Positions 33,113-46,973 of a stretch of DNA of 64,000 bases are shown here, in pieces. The notes beneath the pieces are model-generated. The model ran no database searches. It was not told the origin of the DNA and saw only the letters and a list, made by a program, of their open reading frames with translations. Origin of the DNA: Neodiprion pinetum. Taxonomy: Eukaryota; Arthropoda; Insecta; Hymenoptera; Diprionidae. The stretch spans positions 38,916,089 to 38,980,088 of the forward strand of contig NC_060232.1 of NCBI RefSeq assembly GCF_021155775.2, given 5' to 3'. Numbering within the stretch: position 1 is the first letter of the stretch; each line of letters begins with the position of its first letter. The position numbers and the translations under genes were made by a program.

Positions 33113-35764
33113 TTACTTAAGATTCTTCTGAATCCAGGGTAGGAAGTGAGTTACTCTAGTATAAACTCCTGGGTATTGACCCTTGCCGCACCCGATTCCC
33201 CAGCTAACTATACCAACTTGGGTCCATCTGCCATCGTTAATCATGAGAGGACCGCCACTGTCACCCTGTGCAAGTGAGAATCGAACAATTATCATATTTT
33301 CGCACAAATGAAGCAGCACAAAAAGTAACAAAGATTTTGTATCTGTGATAATATACTCACGGAGCATGAATCCATTGCAGCTTTTCCTGCGCACAGGAAA
33401 CTTTCGATAATACCGCCCGGTGCTGCTGCCCCATACTTCGATCTGCACTCTGAGTTAGTCCATACAGGGATAGCAACTTCCTGAAGAACAGCTGGCTGAG
33501 GACCACCTGTTTGCATTGTTAAGAAATTATGTAAAGAGTGGGGAATATTTGTCGATTAGTGACGCTCACGGAAATGCTAAGAAAGGCGGACTCCGGCACA
33601 ACCCGATCATTCGTCAAAGAGATTCATACACAACTTTTACATGCTTTATGAATACCTACATGAAGATGAGCAATGAGGTGTTAAGAAATTGCTATCCAAC
33701 TCACTTTCTCGCAACGAGCCCCAGCCAATTACGGTGGCAGTTTTTCCAGAGTACAACTGTGACCCAGAGGGTAAACAGACGGGTCGTATTTGCTCGGTGA
33801 AAGCTACGGGTTTATCGAGGGTGAGAATTGCGACGTCGTTATAAAGGGTTCGCGAGTCGAATCCTCGATGCCGAACGATGCGACGTACCCGTCTCTCGAC
33901 GTGGCGCACCTCGTTGTTCGTTTTTATATTGTGATCACCAAGCCGAACCGTCAATCCAGCAACGTCCCATGAGCTCATTCTGAAAATGATCATCGGATCA
34001 TCCGTATGAAGGTTGCTGTCACGTAACGAGTTACCGTTTCGGGATTACACTCTGATCAAGAAGTGAATTACTTACTGTGCGACGCAGTGGGCGGCGGACA
34101 GAATGTGCGACTCGTCGATCAGGGATCCACCGCAGAACTGTCTGTTCATGTTGAAAAGAGCAGCTATCCACGGCCATTCGCCGACGTCCGCGCTGTGCCC
34201 TCCAACTATTCGTTCCTGGTCCTGATTTCCATTCTTGGATCCGCAATACGCTTGAACTCCGCCGCCTCCTGGAGTTGGAGCAACTGTGGCCGGTGACGAG
34301 GGTGGTTTAACGGGTGCGACTGGTGTGGTGGGCCACCAGGATGGTCTCTTGGTTGGCCACGTTGTGGCGCCGGGTCTTTTGGTCGTCGTGATTGGCGGCC
34401 TTGGAGTAGTGACTGCAGGGAATCCTGGCGATGGCGGATGAGTCGGAAGAGGTGGAATCGTGTGATCTGGTGGATGGGTTGGAATCGGTGGTGGCCACGA
34501 GGCTATGGGGGGACGTGGTTTCTCCTTTTCCGAATCTGCAGAACCAACCTGGAATTGAAAAGCGAGTGTAATAGTATTCCGACTGCATTATGACATCCTG
34601 AGACACGATTTGCAAACTGCGCACAATACCATAAACGGTACCTTATGATCCGTACCGCATGGCCTGTTAATCAAGTGAAACACGAAACACTCTCTCTTAA
34701 TGTTTAACAATACGGACACGGTGTTCGTGTACGGACTCCATCCGGGTGCACCGTCGCAAAAACGAACGTGTCGGAATGCTCTGTGCCCGTGACCTAGAGG
34801 CGAACGTGTGATGATCGTACGTTGTAACCTACCTGTGTCTCTTCAACGACAGGGACATTTCCGGCGTCGGGTGGAATGATGGGTATGACTGGTGGATTCG
34901 AGCAGCAAACACCGAACGCCATGCGGCCATCGGGATCCACGTAGTTACATGTCTCGTAAACGCCAAGGATCCAACCGTCGAATGCAGTTAGGTCGGGGAC
35001 CTTGAAGTACGGATAACACTCTCTAAACGTCGTACACCGACCAACTTCACCCTTCGAAGTTAGGCAAGGGGCTCCGCTGTAGAAACCGGGTCCAGCATCG
35101 CGCTCCCAGGGTAGCGCACGGCTCATTCGAGTGTGCAAGTCTCCGTCTTGAGCAGCTGGTCAGGAACGGAAATAAAAACGACTTGGTTGATAGTGGGCAG
35201 GGTCGAGAACCTCAAAGTGATCTCACAATCACTCCTACGATGTTCGGAAGGATAAATAACTGCGCAGCACCTTCTTTGCGGTTTGTGCCGAGTGACTTAA
35301 CGCTGAATCGACGGAAATAAACATCTCCGCACGTGGTTGTTCAAACCACTAGATACCAGATTGACTCTCGTATACGAATGTTTGTGGCATTCGGCGTTGT
35401 AACCGTCGAACATTCGATCGATGATGTACTCATGGTGTTATTTTTGCCTCCGAGTACACGGACAAGGAATAACAATCAATCAAAACAGCGAAAGATCTTC
35501 GAAGATAGTCTTTGTTAATCGTCGATCGTGGCTCGACGCCGTATAAAGTCGTTAACAGCAAATTCCGCGAGCTGTTTGTACGCACGTTGCATAGATAAAT
35601 AGGAATGGCGGCGTTCAGCGAACTTTGCCATGAGCAAGTAAATCGCACTTACCTTCAACGACGACGGAGTCATCCTCGAGATAATCGGTATCTGCGCGAC
35701 AAAGGAGTGCGAAAAAAAGACACCCCGCAGTGGCCAGTGAGAATTTCAGTCTACGCTTGCGCAT
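33113..35764 (-). CDS. Secreted CLIP-domain trypsin-like serine protease, complete
   Basis: Haemolymph-type zymogen of the arthropod clotting/melanisation/Toll cascade class; the exact role is not assignable. Six exons (minus): 35764-35653, 35155-34833, 34548-34076, 33979-33705, 33506-33361 and 33265-33113, giving 493 residues. Signal peptide: MRKRRLKFSLATAGCLFFA. The CLIP domain (about residues 50-125) has six cysteines, the last two in GVCC. A Pro/Thr-rich linker of about 110 residues follows, then activation site ER-IVGG (I259), His299 (AAHC), Asp351 (NDVAI) and Ser446 (GDSGGP). Asp440 predicts cleavage after Arg/Lys. Activation after Arg suggests processing by another trypsin-like enzyme. 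An in-frame ATG lies upstream at 35869; I chose 35764 because the signal peptide begins there. Confidence 0.93.
35156..35652 (-). other. First intron of the CLIP protease
   Basis: Separates the signal-peptide exon from the CLIP exon in phase 1. No other feature. Confidence 0.7.
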
Positions 35765-35954
35765 GTTTGCGGTATCAGATCTCCTAGACGTCGGCTGATA
35801 TGCGGTGTTCCTGACACTGATACGGAACCGGGAGGCGTGATTTCTCACGTACGAATTCTTTGGTAGCACAGTAACAACAGAGGAGCACGATACGAATTAG
35901 GGTCCGGGTGCCGCACGGATCGTCACTAAGCTGAGGAACCACCCGTGTCTCGAG

Positions 35955-35962
35955 CTTATAAC
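35955..35962 (-). promoter_or_regulatory. Possible TATA-like box of the CLIP protease
   Basis: The minus strand reads GTTATAAG, about 190 bp upstream of the chosen ATG. A start about 30 bp downstream would leave a 160-bp 5' UTR containing the upstream ATG. Weak motif evidence only. Confidence 0.3.
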
Positions 35963-38900
35963 GGGCGCGCCCTCCTCTTGGTCCCGAGAGGACGGGGCCC
36001 CCGGGCCGCAACTGGCTCCCCGACCCACGTAGAGTTCACTCCCATAATATCTTTGCCGTGTCGCGATTCTTTATCCCAGCGATCGATCTTTGGGGATTAG
36101 ACAGAGATTCGTCAGCTAAGTGCATGATATGCAAATCGGATGGCGCCGAAGAATTATTGTGTCAATTTAACTTTTGGCATCCGGCCACCAGTGACGCCGT
36201 AACGGAATGCATTTTGTCTTTAGCATAAAGGAGAAGAGTGATCGGTTGTCCTTGAAGCGGCCATGAACTTGTACGCCGGCATTGCTAGGCGGGTCTCAAC
36301 CCGGTGGATGGTGCAACCAATTAGCCTTTGTAGCTGCGAACTGGATCGCATGTAGGGTGCAGGCACGGTAATAGCCTGCAGGTTCGTCTAGCCAGTCGAT
36401 GGCGTTCACCTCGAGTCCGAGACTCCCTATACCCTGTGTACAGTCCTTACAGAAACCTGAACTTGACCCTGTCAACTGTTATTATAAAATCTTGCCCGCG
36501 AGGGCTTTTTCGAAGGTCTCACTGCAACTGGTCGCCATGCAAAGGTCAAACGTGCGAGGGTTATTCGCCTTTAGGTGCACAGGTGTTGCGAACCTTGCGA
36601 ACGTCTTGGAAGGGATTGGGAAACAAGACTACGGTGCAACTCGTCAAACCGGACTTGAGGGCGCCGAAAATTATTCGGTGAAAGCGAGTAGGTCCGAAAT
36701 TGAATTCCGCGGTCTCGGCCGAAGGAAGTCGCTTGCCCTTACTGCATCCACTTGGGATTTGATTTGGTTCGTTGACCCCTTGGGCACCGGTCTGAAGATC
36801 GGCCGATGTTTTTCTTTCATTATTTACAAGTTATGTGCTTGGGAAAAGAAGTATCCGAGTGCTCTGGAATACTTTACGACAAGCTTGCACGATCGGCGAG
36901 TTATAGTCGTAATCTCCAGCGGATCGATCTTCGGATCGTTCAGCGTCGAAAATAACAAAGAGGTATACACAAGGTTCACTCGGCTTTCAGAGTACCGTTC
37001 GAACCGGAGTTAATCCGATAACTCGAGCAGACGCGAGTGACACTATAACTGGGCGAAATTGCGAATCCATTAAAACTTCGCATCCCACGCCATGGCCCGA
37101 GGTTGAGATATGACGAACAATGTCGATCTCCGTTATGCTCTTAGAGCCTTTCATATATTATCTTTACCTGTTACGGTGTAATCTTATGTGAACCAATATC
37201 ATTATTGAACCTATCAGTATGTCCTACAGTTACAAAGCAAAGCATTCCCGTGAGTGAAAAGAATCCGTTAGCACTATGCCGTGACCATCATCATACCCAA
37301 TGTAGCTGACACGCTACATTCATTACGACGCAAATGCAAATCGGAGCAAGGTGACGTTGACCCGGGACGCAATGTATTTTGAATAAGCTTACGAAATCTC
37401 TGGTATTTCAAGTCTGGAAAATGAACGAGTAACGTGACGGGAAAAAAGTGTTATCTATCTATTATTTTTGGCTCTTGATTATACTGGTAAATATGAAAGA
37501 TAAATTTACGGATTTGCAAATTCCACAGCGTCTAAGATATCGTACATGACCAACTTGCTTCACAAACTTCTAACCGATCAGGCAACGCTTTAGCGATGCT
37601 CGTACATTTGAGATCTAATGGTCAAGCCACTTCGGCAACACGACCCTCACGTTTTCAGAAGATCCCGGCTCTATAAAAAACCATAGTTCGATTAATTTGA
37701 TTACCTCTTGGGGAAGGTTGTCTCATACTTATTAGGTTTAAACTTCATTCTTCATTAAAATATTTCATTCGCTACTCTAAACTAACGGCTGACGTCAAGC
37801 AATTTAACGGTAAGATAAAACTTGCCCGGAGAACGAAACAACCACGGCCCTTAATCTTGCTCAAAGCGCCATAAAATGTCAGCAGAGAATGTAAAAGCTG
37901 CGGGCTTGGCATCAAACATTCTATTCAGAAATTGCAATCTTCTTTATTATATATCTAGTCCCATGGGGTCACCCGCACGTAAATCAAACGTAGCCGATGA
38001 CAAACTGCAAGGGAGATCAGGATTGCCTGTAATTTAATCGTTTGTAGCGTGTCAAAGTTGCGTGAAAAATAGACGATCTTATCCTGATATTCTCACAATA
38101 CTCGATCAACGGACTGAAGAACCCAATTTCATTGCAATTTGCAGAACCCCTCCACAATGGCGGGCGTGTCCATCCTCGAAGTGTCACGAGCCTCTGAAAC
38201 GTGGACGACATTAAAGTACAAAACTAGAAATTACGATCGGGCCATCGGCCCCCTCAAGGTCGTAACACCCACTGGGTACGTGAGCCCGCCATTTGACCAA
38301 CCACACACGCCCGTCTTCGTACGTGTTTTCGTCTTTGAACGCGCCATGAACCCACACGTCCGCTTGGGCTGTTCACTATGCACCTCAGGGTACGCAAGCA
38401 GCTCCGGATTACTCACTCTGATCGAAGAATCGTGGTTCCCAAGTTCTACGCCGACTGCATTCGATATTACGACTAGCAGATAGAAATCGACTGCGAAGTG
38501 GAAGGCGCACGACGGCGATCGTGCAGTTTTCTTGGAGAGCTGCCCATTCTCGATTATACTTCTGGGAATCGCTAAGCTCGCGATATTTGCTATTCTAGTT
38601 TTATGGTACGTACGATCGCGGTGAAAGGATATTCGCCAAATTGATAATTTGTGTCAAGTAGGGATAAGCATAATTTTCTTTGCGGTCAACCGCTGCGTCA
38701 TTCGCCAACCGGTAATAATCGATTCCTCCAGCCAGATCAAAGAGACCAAGGAAGTTTCCTCCCGTAAATCGGGACTTCCCGTTCTGCTATACATATAACA
38801 GACTGCCGATCTGTTAATGATTTGAAAGAAGTTATACGGCGGTACTTTTGAGCCCTAGTCGGGTGACGGCAACGTTAATGCCTTTTTAAAGTTCCGTTCG

Positions 38901-39900
38901 GTAGTTGTGTTTGATTAACGTTCCGGAGATAATTGATGTCCATTATATAAGGTACGTGAAAGAAATAAATATTCGTTATTATTACAGTGACGCGTACAAG
39001 TGGATATACACGTATACTGTTAGAGCTTCAAGTTGCGTTGTCTAAAACATTCATAAACAAATAAAACTGATAATTTCTGGACTCGCAACCCGTTTTATAT
39101 TGCGTTCGTTTATTTACTACGAATAAGATCCTTTCGTTCGTATGAATGATCCCTTTATTCAAATCAGAGGATACGGTGTGAGCGCTCCTTAAGATTGCGT
39201 GCTATAGTAAGTAGCACTTTGAATATATATTCATAAGGCTATTCTCAAACTCCACGGAATCGGATGCCCACAAAGATACGCTCAGGTCTGATTTGACCGG
39301 ATCGTGTTTTGCTATTCCTATTTCGATTCCCGGTACCCATGATCCGCTTATTGTAGATGTTTGCTCATAAGTCAAATCTTGTACCGCCAAGCCAATTAGT
39401 TTTCACATCCTTCTCATACCTCTACACCAAGAAACTGAACTCTGCTTTCATATTCGCATATATTAATGGTCCCCAGATACCGTATCGGTTTTTCACCTCT
39501 CGTAGTTTCTGTCCATATCTTTTTTTCTTTTTTTTCTTTTCACAAACAGAATATAGCCTGCAAAGACTGGCTGAATTACTCATATTCGCACCGCATATCG
39601 AAACGTCTCGCTGGTATTTCCGCTGCAAAATTTTTATTATCTTAGTACAAATAGTTGCTATTCGTATTAGACGTTATATGTGCGGTGTCTTTCTAGTCTC
39701 GAGGGCTAATATGACTAACTGTGACTCGTTTAATCAACACGGGCTAAAACCGATCCCAATTATCGTGAAGATTGGCAAATTTGGTCCTAAATTCATATTT
39801 AAACGGTGATTTTTATATTAGCTAGGTAATAAAACGGTAAAAAATAAGCGAATTGTTGTTCGCCTAAATCTGATTTTATCAATATTTGAATCAACATTCT
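35963..39900. other. Gene-poor intergenic region
   Basis: Mixed-GC sequence. Open stretches exist (the longest about 200 codons, 36399-37013 plus) but none shows family motifs, repeats or splice context supporting a gene. Confidence 0.5.
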
Positions 39901-41603
39901 AACTCTTAAATTATCGCTCGGCATCATTTGTATTTTTAAAATGACGCCGAGCGATATTGTCGTTGCAACGATAATATATTAGATATTGTTCACCAATTTT
40001 TTTGTTCAATATTCCAACACACAAGTGCGATTTCTCCAATTGTTTGTAAAGTGAAATAATACCTTAATTATTCTGCAAGTCCCATTTGCAGGCAACCATC
40101 GATGGCTGTCCGTAATGCGGGTCGTCATCAACCAGGCGCCATCACTTCGCCGATACTTCGTTGAAGTTCTCCATTCTATTCGATCATAGAAATCAAAGTG
40201 AATTTTGAAAGTTATCAGTTCAGTGATAAGATGGTCAAAAAGTTAATTTTTTTTCTGCACCTCGACGCAATATTTTCTGGTGCTCAAACTTGGGAGAGTA
40301 TGGCAACTGTCAGGGTATTTGAAAATCTTCGTCCACGCGTGTAAACTGTGACTGCTGTTACCATTTTATAATGCGCGTATGTACGAATATCAAGTATAAC
40401 GAATAGACATGATGTAGGTAGGTACATAATATTATTGTATAGATATTTTCTTCATGTATATTACATAGTATCAATATCACTTAATACCTATTAACATTGT
40501 GCCTACCTATCCTTGCTTACTTATCAATAAAGCGATTATTTCAGGTACTTATTTGCATAGAAACAAACCAATCAACAATAATATTCATGATACAAAAACA
40601 TTCTTCGCTCTCCCCTTAACATTACCTATTAATATTTGTGGCATCTTTAAATCGTCATCTGGCACAACTTGGCCTCTCGCAATTCAAACAAAACATATTT
40701 ACGCATTCAAACTCATAAGCGACTGTGCTTCGTTATTCGTTAATCCGTCTGTAATTAATTGGACGAAAATGAAAATAATAATAATCATCACTATAATAAA
40801 ATTAACCAAAAATTATCGTCAACTGAAGCAGGAGACAAAGAATCTTATTACGTATACGAAACCCGATATAGTCTACTCAAAGACTGAGGACGATTCGACC
40901 ACCCCTTGAGAGATTTTGCGGTACAATTTTAACAGGCTTTAAATAACGGTAAAAGAAAAAGAATGTCCAGATATATCCGCGGTTAAGTATGTCTATCTTG
41001 ATTTTCACGTCCTTCGAAATTGCGGATCAATATCGAACAAATCAAACCATTTCGGGACCGACATCATACAGCACATTGTTAATTAAATTCGATATTAATC
41101 CGTGGCGCAAGCAGATAGGTAGGTATATATATATAGTAGGCAATGATAATACCGGCTTGTATATAGCTAGCATATATAAGTGTAATTTGCCGCGAGAATT
41201 CCTGGTGAAAATTTCATAAATCATTACCGTACTCATTACTCATGCATGCTTCCTGCGGTTCTTTTGCACAACAAACAACGTTGGTTAGGAAATTCCCGGC
41301 TGAGTCGCAAATTTCACGAAAGTCTTACACGTCTTACATCTCATGTAAATATGTATCGTTCGATTTTTATACATATTTTCCATTAGGCATTGTGTGTATT
41401 ATTGAAGCGACATATTCGCATCGACGTAACATATCTTATATGTTTGTATATGTATATTATATGCATATGGTAATTGTAAATGATCGATCAAACTTTAATT
41501 GGAATATATAATATATACATACATAGGTATATATATAGTATATATGTTTATAAGGTCAGATAGGCTTATTTTAACGTAACAAATAATGTGTCAAATAACA
41601 ATG

Positions 41604-41656
<53 letters not shown>
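41604..41656 (+). repeat. TAA trinucleotide microsatellite
   Basis: Perfect TAA/ATA array of about 53 bp. Shorter arrays of the same unit recur at about 42995-43010 and 43246-43268. Confidence 0.9.
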
Positions 41657-41657
<1 letters not shown>

Positions 41658-44600
41658 GTATTTTGTAAAACATACTAACGTATAATATGTATTGTTTTTA
41701 AAAATGTTTTTTCTGTTTGTTTTTGCATGAGCGAAAGAGAATAAAAAAAAAAGAACAAAAAGAACGAAAGATGATATTAATATTAATTATAATAATAGTA
41801 ATTATAACGTGTAATATCACCTCTGGCACAATCTCACGATGGCAAGATGTCGCGCGACAATCAAACACATGTATTACAAGTGTGTATATGTATATATATC
41901 TATTCATATATACATATGTCAACTTTATATTATTATTATAATATATATATATATATATGTATGAATATATGTGTATATATTTATCTCGTAATATATACGG
42001 GTGTAATGTACGTATATCAATTCTTCGGTTTGCATGCTGCAATGCAATCACGAGGAATTCATTTTTCCAAATCGACTCAGTCTGTCGCAACTATTTAATA
42101 TATTTATGTACCTGTTAACGGTACATATTAATCACGTACAGGTATTTATAGAAACTATTAACTACGCCGGAAATGAAACGAGAGAAAAAAAAACAAAAAA
42201 ACAAAAAAAAAAATACAACAAAAAACCTAACAAGTAGAACCCTATAAGAGTTTCCACAATTTTTTCATCGGAATTGAGATTCACCATTTCAATTTTAATA
42301 CAAAATGCAATACCGCGTATTTTATACGTGACGGTACGCGTACAAGCATATAATAATATATTACGGCAAGTCAAAACGGCTGGCTGGATGCTAATGTGCT
42401 GAGGTGCGTAAAAAAACGAAAAAAAAAGGAATACTATTAATGATAAAAATAACGATAAGAATAATAAGAATCCCCGTATACATACTTTGATTTTCCTTTA
42501 CACAACGTTGTCAACTTTAGCTTTCTTTTCTAACGTCATATTTATTTTCTTACTCTATTTCTTTCGTCTCTTTTTCACTTTGTTCCCCGTTCGTATACAG
42601 CTATATGTATGTTTAATTACGAACAGTGTTTTCTTTACAATAATTATATGTCATGGTCGGATGTCTGTTCAATTTCCGCATTAACCCCAGATCTGCTATA
42701 TCGGTTATAAACCTGCAATCAAGTTTTTTATACATCTATGTAAGATGTATAATTAACGTACCGGTTGAAATCCTCAAAGTATTTCTGCAATTACTCGATT
42801 AATAATGATAATTGATAAAATTTTAAAAACTACAATAATAATAGTAATAATAATACACATACTACTAAGTTCTAGCAATGTTATATCGTTGGAATAAAAT
42901 TAATTTATATCATGCGTATGAATGTTATTGACAACGGTAATAATAAAAATAATGATCATCTGATTCAAGTAATTTTACGAAAATATATATAATAATAATA
43001 ATAATAATTATGGTAATTACGATAATGATGATAACATATATGTTCTTGTAATAAATTTAACAAAAATAATAATGTTTACAGAAAAGTAATAATAACATAA
43101 CATATTGATTTTACAAGCGTATTTTGATCGTTGCTTTGATGTATGTGGGGGGTATAATACGATGTTTGTTTGTATAACGTGCGTGATTAACGTATGTCAT
43201 AAGAAGTGTATAAATGGCATAATAATAAAGTTAATTATAATAGTAATAATAATAATAATAATAATAATCATGGGATAATCGTTCTTGAATGACAAATATA
43301 TTATGAACAACATATACGTTATATATACTATATATAGTAACGTAACGTATTATTATAATGTATCCTATTAATCGTATCTGATTTAAAATCTAATACAACC
43401 TAGGTATTCTGCAGGTAAATATTCAAATATATAATATAGTATGAATATATTCATACTAATAACGTATAATTATTATGTTTAAATTTACGCAGATTTCGTA
43501 ATAACAAGAGAATCCGGGCTTAAAGCCGTGCCTTGGTCTGTACTTATATATATATAACCGGGAATAGATATAATTAATCAATCGATAACCATTAACCACT
43601 ATTCATATATAAAGAAAAAAAAAAATATATGTATATACTATATATTCTCATGATCGCTGCATATATGGCCTTCCCACTATATTAATTAATATCGATATAA
43701 GAATTTTCAACATCTAGCATCATATGCCATTTTTCCTAACATACTTTATACTTTGCGTTTATATAATATGATCACTATTATATTATTATACGATCTACAT
43801 AAGTAAACTTCTCTTATAAACTATCGCTGGTCCTTCGCACGATCATTTTATAACCCTATATATGTATAAAAGTGGCATATCCATCTTCGATAATAATATG
43901 TAATGGACCACGATGTACAATTAAAAAAAAACAAAAAAAAAAAAAAAAACAATCATAACATAGTATATATGCCTATGTGTATAATTATTTAAAAGAGAAA
44001 AAAAAGGTGAGAAAGGAAACGGCCGTCAAAAAAAAAGGTCACGGAAAAAATGAAGCTACGTATTTTCCCATTTTCATTCTGACTCTATAAGTGTCTATTT
44101 TTTTTTGCGATAATACAACTTCTCTGCTATCCACAAATTGTTACCCGTACATTATTCTTTTTTGTTTTTGTTTTTTTCTTTTTTTCGTAAGCAAATCAAG
44201 TTTTTATTCGACTGTTATAGATTAACTTTGAACAGCCAACCGTATCTACATAAAAACAGAAACGAGCTTATACCGGTAATTAGAACCAATCACACGTAGA
44301 CTTTACACTCAATTGTTGATCGTTTTTTATCAGTTCAATGTCTACTATTCTATAGTGACGTGGCATGCCGTCCACGAACGAATCACGCCAGATTAATGGA
44401 TGAGTTCTTTTAGTTGTCTAAAATGTTTTCTTTGCTTCTAAATTAACGTTAACAATCGGTTATAAGGTTTAATGGGGAAAACAAAAACGACAGGCGGACA
44501 AAGATTGGGCCCTGTTAATTTATCTTTGATTGCGTAATCGGCATTGTTAAAATTTATGATTGATGAAGATGCCCGTGTATTGTAAATCTACCTTTGCGTT

Positions 44601-45502
44601 ACGAGTAAAAGTTTATATTCTTTAGCGTTGATGTACACGTGGATCTCTAAAGCTGATTCACATACCGCGTCACGAACGCACGATATTCCGGTTTTTTTTA
44701 TTCCTTCTTTTATTATTACTTTTAAATTATTAAAATAATTTTGAGAGCTTGGCGCCGCCGAAAGATGAAAAGAGTGAATCACGCAGGTAAGGTAAACAAG
44801 TGCTTACTCATTATAATGGCTTTGCCGGCTATCTCGGCGGCCATATTGAATAATTTTGACGCTGAAATAGCAGATTTTTTACCAATTTCCAAACAATCCC
44901 GCAGTACCGATATTCAGCTAATTCACATCGAATAGTGGGTCAAAGTTTTCGAACTTTTTGTGGAATCTGACTCGACCTCGTTTCTAATGAACAAACATTT
45001 AGAAAATAGTGAAATCTTCGCTGAAACATGAGCTGTCGTTCGCTTTGTGGTTGCCAATTATTTTTTGCGATTTACTTGACTGGATTTGATTTATTTATAT
45101 TGAAGAGCACAACTGACTCTATACATGTACAAAGACTCAACGATGAATAGAAAACATGTTTTGAAACGATGTATGTGGATTCGCTAAGCCGAAATCAAAT
45201 CTCATTGCATTACATCTCTCCTTTCGAAATTTCAAAATAATAAGAAAATTTTTAACAATTCACGTGTATTCAAAAAAATAAACGAACTTCACATGACAAA
45301 AAAAAAAAAACATTCCCTACGGATTTCTTAAGCAATGTTTTGTTTAAACAATTTATTGATAACTTTTGGGTACTGTTCTTATTCAAATTTAATTTTCTTA
45401 TCGTCTTTGACCGTGGTTGATTTTTTCCCGATTTCTATCATATCATAAAGTATTCAATATTTTCGACGAGACTCACTTTTGGTTGACAATGTGTCGCGAA
45501 TA

Positions 45503-45678
45503 CAGTGAAACTTTTCTTAACGGACACCTCTAAACAAAGGATCCCTTTTTACAACGGACAGTCTAAAAATCTCCAGAAGCACAATTTACACGTTAATATT
45601 GTTCTGAATAGCGGCCACTCCTCAATAACGGACAATATTTCTAATCCCGAAGATGTCCGCTGTTGGGAATTTTTACTC
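45503..45678. mobile_element. Pogo/Tc1-like MITE
   Basis: Flanked by TA on both sides. Ends are CAGTGAAACTTTTCTTAACG on the left and, as reverse complement, GAGTAAAAATTCCCAACAGC on the right, both leading into a GCGGACA/CGGACACC block. The CAGT.AAAC...CGGACA terminal pattern and TA target are those of pogo-type non-autonomous elements. No transposase is present; the ends have diverged. Confidence 0.6.
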
Positions 45679-46460
45679 TACATCCATAAAAAAATTTTAC
45701 GAAATAATGAGAACAATATTATAGCGCCTAAGTAATTGTTGAGAACATCGGAGTAGTATTGAATATGGTTGTCAAAACGACCAACGGCCATTTTATAGTT
45801 TGACGATTGAAATTGGGCGAATGAATTGTGACTTAACGGAGAAAATTATACTCGGAGTTTATATAAGATGTATAGAGTAGACATAACGAAATAATGTATA
45901 GTAGGCGTAACACATAGCATGAAAGTATTTACAACGATGAAGAATCGTGTGATATCGACGCGATTGTTATAGGTACATAATGAGTTCTCGGGAAAATTAT
46001 CCGATTATAACGAGAGAGCGGAAGACAGTGCAGTTACTTTACGTATACAGTACAATAATAGAAAAAAAAAAAGAAAAGAAGATGGTGGGATAGGCTCGTT
46101 CTCACTTAAAGTGCACACGAGTAACGGTCACTTCGATTCTACTGCCACAATCACCCAAACATAACGATAACGTGATAAAACTAACACGGAGTGTATCCTG
46201 TCTCTGGATCATTGATTTTCCCAGAATTTCTATGGTTGATTTCCTGACCTAACAAGATAAGAAGCGTGTTTTTGCCTTCGATATCAATTTTCATTAAACA
46301 GCGAACCTTCGACGACCTGATCTACATCGTAAACGGAGCAATTTGACAAAACTACACATCGGAAGCTTCGTATTTTGAGCCGAATTAACTGTTCTAGAAG
46401 TTTCGGTCGATCCGTGATCCGAAGACCAGACACTTTCCTTGCGAGCCTACATATACGCAC

Positions 46461-46862
46461 ACCGGGAAAATCTCTTGAAAGTTGAAAATCAACCGCGCGT
46501 GCGCCAAGTAATTCAATCTCATTGGTCGGCAAAATCTTCCGGTAGCGATATTTTTGTCCGCGATGCAGGCGTGCCAACTTGCGCAAAATGTGTACGTTAG
46601 AATTTTCAAAGATTATAAAGCATTAAATTCCGACCGTTCTTTGAAGAATCAACTTTCCCACCCAATAACAAATGCTTCCCAAACTTTTCCGAGTCGCTGC
46701 CTTAATTACTTGAGATTCTAACCTCGAAAATTCGTACGAACCACATCGCCGCCAGAAAGAGGTTGACAGCTGAAAACTCGGGGATGGCCAGCCTGCGCGA
46801 AGAGTCGATAAAACCCGCGCATGCGCGGTTCAATTTACAAGTTTCAAGAGATCGTTCCGGTA
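46461..46862 (+). mobile_element. GC-ended MITE, copy 1
   Basis: Terminal inverted repeats: the left end ACCGGGAAAATCTCTTGAAA leads into AACCGCGCGTGCGC, and the reverse complement of the right end, ACCGGAACGATCTCTTGAAA, leads into AACCGCGCATGCGC. Internal sequence is shared with copy 2 (59604-59972), including AAGTAATTCAATCTCATTGG and CGATGCAGGCGTGCCAAC. No coding capacity. Confidence 0.75.
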
Positions 46863-46973
46863 TAATTACGAATCATTACTCGATTCTGTACCTCTATCCG
46901 ATCGTTTCCCTTCTTCTTCTCCTCACCCGACTACCAAGCTCGAACTTTTGACTCGGCGATCCTCGTTCCTAGC

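Larger units (their letters stand above)
39901..46973. other. AT-rich region downstream of grainyhead
   Basis: About 7 kb rich in A/T homopolymers and TAA/TA microsatellites, downstream of the grainyhead stop on the minus strand. It may contain a long grainyhead 3' UTR. No protein gene recognised. It includes the pogo-like MITE at 45503-45678 and one copy of the GC-ended MITE. Confidence 0.5.

Noticed and set aside
35869..35869. Upstream in-frame ATG of the CLIP protease
   Set aside because: Would bury the hydrophobic signal sequence behind 35 polar residues; the ATG at 35764 places it at the N-terminus.
36399..37013. 204-codon open frame on the plus strand
   Set aside because: No family motif, no splice or promoter context and odd composition. 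It lies in a gene-poor stretch where chance frames of this length are possible.
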